From: Gordonia sp. UBA7599
GTDB lineage: Bacteria; Actinomycetota; Actinomycetes; Mycobacteriales; Mycobacteriaceae
DNA: 58,678 bases
Reading direction: 5' to 3'
Assembly: GCA_002477755.1 (NCBI GenBank)
Contig: DLKD01000102.1
Coordinates: 623-59,300 of the forward strand
Shown one piece after another: positions 53,265 to 58,678 of the stretch (position 1 is its first letter; each line of letters opens with the position of its first letter). The notes below the pieces were generated by a model, which did no database searches, had not been told where the DNA came from, and worked only from the letters and a program-made list of their open reading frames with translations. Position numbers and translations under genes: made by a program.

Positions 53265-55837
53265 TGGGGGTCGCAGCCCGGCTGCGCGCGGGCGCGACCC
53301 GGGTGCGGCTGCTGAACCTACGTGAGATCGTCACCCATCGGTTGCGGGTCGTCACGTCGCTCTCGGTGATCGTCGTCGCCTCGGCGCTGCTGGTAGCGGT
53401 ATTCGGCACGTTCGGTTCACTGACCGGTTCGGTGCGCGACCTGACCGCCGCGTTGACCGGCGACGCCGATCTCGAGATCGCGGCGATCTCCGATTCCGGT
53501 CTGCCCGCCGACCTGGCGGGGCAGTTGCGCCGTGAGCTGCCCGGTGCGCAGGCCGTGGTCCCGATGATCCGAGCCCAAGTGCGCATCGACCCGCCGGGCG
53601 CGCCGTCCGCTGATCCGAAGCTGAGCCTGCTCATCGGATCCGATCAACGCGTGACGCAGTTGTCGCCGCAGCTGCGCGATGCGATGGCGACTGTGGGCGC
53701 GGGCGAGGGTGTGGACCTCGCCGACCTACAGACCGGTGTAATCGCGGGTCCGGGAACCGGCCTCGCTGAAGGCGAGAAGGTAGTCGTCAACGGCGTCGAC
53801 GTCACCGTCTTGCGGATCGCGCCGGCAAAGGGCACCGAAGTCCTCAACCGCGGGAACTTCCTCTTCGCCTACCTGCCGCTGGCCCAGCGGATGACCGGGT
53901 TCGACGCGGGCGACGGGCGTGTCGACTCGCTGCTGGTCGTCGCGAAACCCGGCGCCGATATGTCGCAGATGCGCGAGCGTGCCGTCCAGGTCGTGAACGG
54001 ACGCGCCGTCGTCGTCGACCCCGCGTTCCGGCAGAAGCAGGCCGAGGTCGCCACCGCGGTGACCCGGGACTCGACCCTGCTGGTTTCGGTCATCTCGCTG
54101 GTGATCGCCGGGTTCCTCGTCTTCAACACGATGAACATGGCGGTGGCTTCGCGCCGGTCCGCGCTCGCGATGGTGCGCGCATTGGGAGCGCGGCGCGGGC
54201 AGTTGGTCGGAGACATGCTGGGAGAGGCGGCCTTCTACGGCTTCCTCGGCGGCCTGATCGGCATTCCGGTCGGCATCCTCGCGGGCCGCTGGGCGATCAG
54301 TCGGCTGCCGGAGATGACCCTGAACTCCGTCGGTGCGTCAGTCAACTATCACCTGCCGGTGTTCGCACCCTTCGTGGCGCTGGCGGCGTGCATTGCCGCG
54401 TGTGTGGCCGCGACGGCGTTGGCGGCACGGACAGTGTTCTCGGTGTCGCCGGTGGAGGCGATGTCGGCGGCCGGCGGCGACGTTGACAAGCCGCTGTCGC
54501 GCCCGGTCGTGGCCGTTGCGGCGGTTGGCGGGCTGGTCGGCATCGCGGCCTCGTGGGTGCTGGCGACGTCGGTGCCCGGGCGTACCGCCATCATCGCCGG
54601 CGCCGTATTCGGAGCGAGTGGGCTGTTGCTGTGCTTCGCTCTCACCGGACCGCTGGTGCGCGGGGTGACCGCTCTTGCCGGCCGATTCGGTGCGCCGGGC
54701 ACACTTGCGGCGGTCAACACCGCCCGCGCGTCGCGCCGCGTCTGGGCGACGGTGATGACGGTCGCGGTCGCGATCGCCGTCGGTATGGGGACCTCTGGGG
54801 CGTTGCAGAACCTGGTGTCGTCGCTCTCGGGGTCGCTGCAGGGCCTCGGTGAGCCGGCGTTCTACCTCTCGACGTCGAACCGCGACGGCATTCCGACCGG
54901 CCCGACCTTCGGCGACGACGTGGCCGCGGCGGCCGCGAGGGTGCCGGGCGTCGAACGTGTGGCGGCCTCCCAGTGGGCCGGGGTCAACGTCGGCGAGGCA
55001 CGCATCCTGGTGCAGGGCTTGGCTCCAGGCCTGAGCGCACCGTATATGCACAAGACCGACCAGGCCGCGCTGCGGCAGATCCTCGACGGGGACGGCATCG
55101 TGTTGTCGTCAGTGGCCGCCCGCAACCTGGGGCGGTCGATCGGCGACGAGGTGGTGTTGGCCACGCCGACCGGCTACCACGGGTTGGTCGTGCGCGACGT
55201 CGTCGACTACGTCGCGCTGGATTCGGGCAGCGCAGCCATCTCTTTGGCACTGCTGCAGAAGTGGTTCGACCGACCGGGCGCGACGTTCCTGCAGATCATG
55301 GCCGACGAGGGCGCCGACGTCGATCAGGTGCGCGCGGGATTGGACGCGGTCGCGGCCCGCTATTCCGCCGGGCGACTGCCGCTGTACGTGTATTCGGGCG
55401 AGGAGGCCGTGCGTGCGACGCAACAGTCGGCTGAACAGTCCGGGGCGTTCACCGTCGCGATCCAGTGGATCGTGTCGGTAGCGGCCGCGGTGGCACTGCT
55501 CAACACGTTGCTGCTGAGCGTGATCGAACGACGCCGAGAGTTAGCCGTGCTGCGCGCGCTCGGGGCGTCGCGGCGTTTCGTCTTCCGAATGGTGTTGGCC
55601 GAGGCGGCAGCGATCGCCGTCATCGGCTCGTTGGCCGGCCTCATCCTGGGTGCGTTGCTGCACCTGATCAGCGACCAGATCCTGACTGCGGCCACCTCGA
55701 TCGCGGTGCACTACTCGCCGCAGTGGTCGACGCTGATCTACGTCGTGGTGTCGGTGGGCTTGTGCCTCGTCGGCGCGCTCACGCCCGCGGTCCGGGCGGC
55801 GCGGATGAACATCTCCGAATCGATCGCCGACGAGTAG
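53264..55837 (+). CDS. FtsX-like ABC transporter permease
   Basis: The 857-residue protein has the duplicated FtsX/MacB layout of long actinobacterial permeases: a first helix near 25-45, a large extracellular domain, three helices at about 270-390, central helices, a second extracellular domain, and three final helices at about 730-840. FtsX blocks are seen at MAVASRRSALAMVRALGARR and IERRRELAVLRALGASRR. It likely exports or extracts a membrane-linked substrate. It ends 7 bp before the convergent PLPBP gene. Confidence 0.92.
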   Translation: MGVAARLRAGATRVRLLNLREIVTHRLRVVTSLSVIVVASALLVAVFGTFGSLTGSVRDLTAALTGDADLEIAAISDSGLPADLAGQLRRELPGAQAVVPMIRAQVRIDPPGAPSADPKLSLLIGSDQRVTQLSPQLRDAMATVGAGEGVDLADLQTGVIAGPGTGLAEGEKVVVNGVDVTVLRIAPAKGTEVLNRGNFLFAYLPLAQRMTGFDAGDGRVDSLLVVAKPGADMSQMRERAVQVVNGRAVVVDPAFRQKQAEVATAVTRDSTLLVSVISLVIAGFLVFNTMNMAVASRRSALAMVRALGARRGQLVGDMLGEAAFYGFLGGLIGIPVGILAGRWAISRLPEMTLNSVGASVNYHLPVFAPFVALAACIAACVAATALAARTVFSVSPVEAMSAAGGDVDKPLSRPVVAVAAVGGLVGIAASWVLATSVPGRTAIIAGAVFGASGLLLCFALTGPLVRGVTALAGRFGAPGTLAAVNTARASRRVWATVMTVAVAIAVGMGTSGALQNLVSSLSGSLQGLGEPAFYLSTSNRDGIPTGPTFGDDVAAAAARVPGVERVAASQWAGVNVGEARILVQGLAPGLSAPYMHKTDQAALRQILDGDGIVLSSVAARNLGRSIGDEVVLATPTGYHGLVVRDVVDYVALDSGSAAISLALLQKWFDRPGATFLQIMADEGADVDQVRAGLDAVAARYSAGRLPLYVYSGEEAVRATQQSAEQSGAFTVAIQWIVSVAAAVALLNTLLLSVIERRRELAVLRALGASRRFVFRMVLAEAAAIAVIGSLAGLILGALLHLISDQILTAATSIAVHYSPQWSTLIYVVVSVGLCLVGALTPAVRAARMNISESIADE

Positions 55838-55844
55838 CGGGAGA

Positions 55845-56600
55845 TCAGTTCGGCCAGTAATGGCTGTCCGGGGTGGCGCGGGCACCGAAGATCGCCTGGC
55901 CGACGCGGACGCAGGTGGACCCCTGCTCGATGGCGGTCTCAAAGTCGCCGGACATACCCATCGACAGTTCTCCGGGCCCGATGAGATCGGGGTCGGTGTC
56001 ACGTGCGCGGTCGCGCAGGTCGCGCAGCAGGGCGAAACAGCCACGCACCCGCTCGGCGTCGGCGGAGAGTGCCGCCAGCGTCATCAACCCGCGCACGCGT
56101 AGCGACGAGAAGGGGGCCAGTTCGGTGAGGAAGCCGGCGAGGTCGTCGGGGTGCAACCCGAACTTGGACTCCTCGCTGGACGTGTTGACCTGTACAAGGA
56201 CGTCGATTCCGCGACCCAGCGTCTGAAGCCGCCGGTCGAGGGCCGCAGCGACGCGAAGACTGTCGAGCGCTTGGAACTCGTCGGCGAGAGCGGCGACGTC
56301 CTTGGCCTTGTTGGTCTGCAGGTGCCCGATCACCGACCACTTCACCCCCGTATCAGCGAGCTCGCCGTGCTTGCGCTTGACCTCTTGGACCTTGTTCTCG
56401 CCGAACCAGTCGCAGCCGGCGGCGACTGCATTTCGGAGTCGGTCGGACTCGACCGTCTTCGACACCGGTAGTAGTCGGACCTCCGCGGGGTCGCGCCCGG
56501 CCGCCCGCGCCGCGTCGTCGATGCGCGCCCGGATGACCGCGAGGTTGGCATGGAAATCGTCGACTGTACTGGCGGCGGGATACTCGGTCACGACTCTCAT
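55845..56600 (-). CDS. YggS/PLPBP family pyridoxal phosphate homeostasis protein
   Basis: The 251-residue protein is a single TIM barrel of the alanine racemase N-terminal type. The PLP lysine is in RLLPVSKTVESDRL, followed by DWFGENKVQE, WSVIGHLQTNKAK, LVQVNTSSEESKFG and LSMGMSGDFETAI. It stores and buffers pyridoxal phosphate; no catalytic activity is known for the family. ATG 56600 is divergent from the HNH gene, with 19 bp between starts. Confidence 0.95.
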   Translation of the reverse strand: MRVVTEYPAASTVDDFHANLAVIRARIDDAARAAGRDPAEVRLLPVSKTVESDRLRNAVAAGCDWFGENKVQEVKRKHGELADTGVKWSVIGHLQTNKAKDVAALADEFQALDSLRVAAALDRRLQTLGRGIDVLVQVNTSSEESKFGLHPDDLAGFLTELAPFSSLRVRGLMTLAALSADAERVRGCFALLRDLRDRARDTDPDLIGPGELSMGMSGDFETAIEQGSTCVRVGQAIFGARATPDSHYWPN

Positions 56601-56619
56601 TGTCCACTAGCCTGGCGCC

Positions 56620-57693
56620 ATGACGTCGCCGGTGGACCCGCTTGCCGTCGGCCAGAAGATGGTCGCCGTGCTCGACGATGGCCGGCGAACCGGCACGTAC
56701 AAGCTGGCAGTAGCTGTGGCCTTGCTGGACCTTGCTGTGGAACTTGCACCGGCCGATCCGGATGCGAAGGTCCCGATCGACCTCGATGTGCTCACCGTGC
56801 GGGTCATGGAGCAGTACTGGGGTCAGCTGCGTCCGTTCGAAGGACAGGTCCTGCGGCAATCGTCTGATGGGCGAAGCGTGATCCTCAAGGCGTTGTCCAA
56901 CTTGCGCAATGCAGTCGCAGGGCACCGTGAGATCCCGCTCGAGACCGCGAAGCTTCTTGCGCCCGATGCGTACGAATTCTGCGTGGCGGCGGTGAAGGAC
57001 AATGTCGTCCGCTACCCGCTCAAACTGCTCCAGAACGTAGGTACGTCGGCCCGGGCCGAGCATTTCCTATACGACGAACCGTGGCTCGACAGCGCAACGA
57101 AACGATCGATCAGGGAGCATGGCAACCAGATCTGGCTGCTGCCGGGAGTTGCGCGATCCCTGTCCAGATTGGCCCCGCTGCTCAAACCTGCGTTCCAACT
57201 CGCGTGGGCACAGGACGTGCGCGGCATGAACTCCTTCCTAGCGGATGAGCCAGACGTTGCTCAGCACCTATTCGGCGCGGATCGAGTGTCGCTTACGCGG
57301 CCGGCAGAGGTGCTCGCCGCGGCTTACGGGCCGCAATGCTTCTACTGCGCGTCTCGCATTCGGCGCGATCGGCAGGTCGACCATGTCTTGCCCTGGTCCC
57401 GGGTCGGACTCGATGGCCTGACCAATCTGGTCCTAGCCTGTGCCAGCTGCAATTCGAACAAGTCGAACTACGTTCCTGCGCCCGGACTCGTGGAGCGAGC
57501 GTTGGGGCGGGGACGTGAAAGCCTCCAAGAACTTGCCGATGGCATCGATTGGCCGAGCCAGTACGGCAGGGTCGAATCTGCGGCGAGGGGGATCTACGTG
57601 ACGATCACGACCGCCACCCCGGTGTGGCATGAGCGCAGCCGAATCGAGCCGCTCACACGAGTCGACTTTGTGTGGCCAGTCGACGGTCGCTGA
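56620..57693 (+). CDS. HNH endonuclease domain protein
   Basis: The 357-residue protein has two parts. The C-terminal HNH fold is complete: zinc Cys240/Cys243 (QCFYCASR), catalytic DH at 254-255 (RQVDHVLPW), Asn269 and Cys274/Cys277-Asn278 (LACASCNSNKSN). The N-terminal 230 residues are mostly helical and begin with VLDDGRRTGTYKLAVAVALL, a TYK-type motif I have seen in other HNH and restriction-like proteins; the function is not known. It reads lower in GC than its neighbours, which hints at transfer. TAGCCT (56608-56613) lies 6 nt before ATG 56620. A defence or restriction role is plausible but unproved. Confidence 0.88.
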   Translation: MTSPVDPLAVGQKMVAVLDDGRRTGTYKLAVAVALLDLAVELAPADPDAKVPIDLDVLTVRVMEQYWGQLRPFEGQVLRQSSDGRSVILKALSNLRNAVAGHREIPLETAKLLAPDAYEFCVAAVKDNVVRYPLKLLQNVGTSARAEHFLYDEPWLDSATKRSIREHGNQIWLLPGVARSLSRLAPLLKPAFQLAWAQDVRGMNSFLADEPDVAQHLFGADRVSLTRPAEVLAAAYGPQCFYCASRIRRDRQVDHVLPWSRVGLDGLTNLVLACASCNSNKSNYVPAPGLVERALGRGRESLQELADGIDWPSQYGRVESAARGIYVTITTATPVWHERSRIEPLTRVDFVWPVDGR

Positions 57694-57957
57694 GTGACGT
57701 TCTGTCTGACTGCGCAGGTCTATCTGGTTGGCTTGCGGCTCTGGTGCGCTCGCACGACACGCGGCGGTAACCGGCTGGCGTTCCGTGCGCGTATGCGACT
57801 CGCATTAATGCACGTGACAGGGTCACGACCGGCGCATCCCGCCTTCCAGGCCGAGCTCGACGCCCTGACCGATGCCACCATTGCGACGGTTGCCGCGCTC
57901 GGATGGGAGTGGGAGCTAGAAAGCATCGCACCAAACCAAGCCGTCAATAATTCTTGA
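57694..57957 (+). CDS. Hypothetical 87-residue protein downstream of the HNH gene
   Basis: GTG 57694 directly follows the HNH stop (TGA then GTG), and the ORF runs to TGA 57957. The product is rich in Ala, Leu and Arg and ends with DATIATVAALGWEWELES. I recognise no family. Direct abutment to the HNH gene suggests co-translation, possibly as a partner or antidote, but there is no motif evidence. It may also be non-coding. Confidence 0.45.
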   Translation: MTFCLTAQVYLVGLRLWCARTTRGGNRLAFRARMRLALMHVTGSRPAHPAFQAELDALTDATIATVAALGWEWELESIAPNQAVNNS

Positions 57958-57988
57958 CAGATCGCGAGTGTCAACATAACCTGACATC
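57954..57988 (+). promoter_or_regulatory. Consensus sigma-70 promoter with overlapping inverted repeats
   Basis: TTGACA (57954-57959) and TAACCT (57977-57982) are separated by exactly 17 bp, with GTG 57989 placed 6 nt after the -10. TTGACA is repeated inverted as TGTCAA (57969-57974), 9 bp away, and a further TGACA (57983-57987) follows the -10. These could be operator sites for the HTH product. Confidence 0.7.
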
Positions 57989-58219
57989 GTGACCGAAGAG
58001 AACCCGACCGCCGAGGCGGTCGCCGACACAGACCCGGCGCGCGGCCTTGCCGCTGTGCGCGCACTGCGGACGCTGGCCGACAGGCTGGAAGGCATCCACG
58101 TCGAGAACGCCCGCAACGCGGGGTGGAGTTGGCAACAGATCGCCGAGGTCCTCGAGATCAGCCGGCAGGCCGTGCACCAGAAGTACGCGCGGCGCACTGA
58201 GGATTCGGCCACCGAATGA
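57989..58219 (+). CDS. Small helix-turn-helix protein
   Basis: The 76-residue protein has a polar start and a C-terminal HTH: ARNAGWSWQQIAEVLEISRQAVHQKY, in which the W-x-x-I-A-x-x-L-x-I-S-R-Q-A-V pattern is typical of small HTH regulators that often sit next to Clp N-domain genes in actinobacteria. It starts at GTG 57989 behind a near-consensus promoter. The Clp-like gene begins 67 bp downstream, with its own Shine-Dalgarno sequence. A stress-responsive autoregulator is a reasonable guess. Confidence 0.88.
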   Translation: MTEENPTAEAVADTDPARGLAAVRALRTLADRLEGIHVENARNAGWSWQQIAEVLEISRQAVHQKYARRTEDSATE

Positions 58220-58286
58220 CCAAGAACAACCCACCGGCCCCGACCGCTCTGGCGACCGGGCCGGGATGACACGAAGGAGGAGCCTC

Positions 58287-58678
58287 ATGTTTGGCTCACG
58301 ACTAACCACGGACGCCCGTATGGCGTTTCCATTCGCCATGGCGGAGGCGCAGGACCTCGGCCACTCGAGCCTGCGACCCGAGCACATGATCCTGGGCGTG
58401 CTCTGCAACGCCCGCGATCCGCTGGTCGCCGTCCTCGCCGGGCACGGCATAACCTTGGAGACCGCTCGCGGCGCCGTGCGTGCCGCACCCGCGGAACCCG
58501 AGAACACCCCGACCTCCGATGAGGACCGCTACGCCGAGGATCGCGAGGCTTTGAAGATCCTCGGCATCGACCTGGACAAGGTCCGGGAGGCGGTGGCCCG
58601 CAACTTCGGCGACGACCTGACGTCGGGTCTCGTCGGCCTCGCGGCGCGCGAAAACATCGACTGCATCCTGATCGAGAC
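58287..58678 (+). CDS. Clp N-terminal domain protein (3' end beyond window)
   Basis: The ORF starts at ATG 58287 after AAGGAGG (58274-58280) and remains open for 130 codons to the window edge. The visible part contains a Clp repeat N domain: AFPFAMAEAQDLGHSSLRPEHMIL, GVLCNARDPLVAVLAGHG, and LGIDLDKVREAV, in place of a ClpA/C start. No Walker motif is reached in the window, so whether this is a stand-alone ClpN adaptor or a ClpC-type ATPase is undecided. The preceding HTH gene is commonly paired with short ClpN proteins. Confidence 0.85.
   Translation, partial: MFGSRLTTDARMAFPFAMAEAQDLGHSSLRPEHMILGVLCNARDPLVAVLAGHGITLETARGAVRAAPAEPENTPTSDEDRYAEDREALKILGIDLDKVREAVARNFGDDLTSGLVGLAARENIDCILIE

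Noticed and set aside
1-58678. tRNA, rRNA, CRISPR arrays, insertion sequences, prophage genes, known riboswitches
   Set aside because: I looked through every intergenic region on both strands and saw no cloverleaf, spaced repeats, transposase or integrase, or aptamer core that I could support.

Overview
The window is a gene-dense, high-GC stretch of a chromosome from a mycolic-acid actinobacterium. Mycothiol synthesis (mshA), CarD, BldC, SenX3-RegX3 and System II cytochrome c maturation, together with gene order matching Mycobacterium tuberculosis Rv0486-Rv0531 and Rv3579c-Rv3586, point to Mycobacteriales. A Gordonia-like genus is my best guess; that is inference from gene content and order, not a database result. 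I found no tRNA, rRNA, CRISPR array, insertion sequence or prophage.

Layout. 1-8.0 kb is a housekeeping block: disA (cut by the left edge), a thioesterase, radA, an LpqE-like lipoprotein, then carD-ispD-ispF-cysS-rlmB. 8.0-16.8 kb is a more variable insert relative to M. tuberculosis: pxpA, a type B carboxylesterase, a DUF2599 lipoprotein, a small HAD nucleotidase, a TIGR03086 protein, znuABC under a probable Zur box, and a P450-TetR pair. 16.9-33.6 kb holds a GT87 glycosyltransferase, mshA-ybjN-gpmA, senX3-regX3 followed closely by a class A beta-lactamase, an Rv0495c-like protein, ppx, proC and the Rv0497-Rv0505 neighbourhood. 33.7-41 kb is redox and haem: a glutaredoxin, rex, hemA-hemC-hemD, hemB and two membrane proteins. 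41-50.4 kb has a large acyl-CoA dehydrogenase, an SGNH lipoprotein, hemL, a phosphatase and the cytochrome c maturation operon resA-ccdA-resB-ccsB plus a 59-residue membrane peptide. 50.6-56.6 kb carries bldC, a DUF4229 protein, a Cds1-like enzyme, an ABC exporter pair and a YggS/PLPBP protein. 56.6-58.7 kb is an accessory tail: an HNH nuclease with a small partner ORF, then a small HTH gene and a Clp N-terminal-domain gene cut by the right edge.

How it fits together. hemL, hemA, hemC, hemD and hemB make uroporphyrinogen III, and the resA/ccdA/resB/ccsB set attaches haem to c-type cytochromes. Rex next to hemA suggests NADH/NAD+ control. MshA starts mycothiol synthesis. SenX3-RegX3 is the phosphate-sensing pair and has a candidate PHO-type direct repeat in front of it.

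The most striking sequence-level signals are: a recurring TANNNT-(6-8 nt)-ATG/GTG arrangement at about 21 starts (leaderless transcription); a roughly 32-bp repeat shared by two unrelated intergenic regions (12145-12176 and 43071-43102); two large intergenic palindromes (8012-8067 and 38685-38727); and a textbook promoter overlaid by inverted TTGACA/TGTCAA repeats in front of the HTH-Clp pair. No clearly new multi-gene system is provable from this window alone. The HNH module and the HTH/ClpN module are the best candidates.
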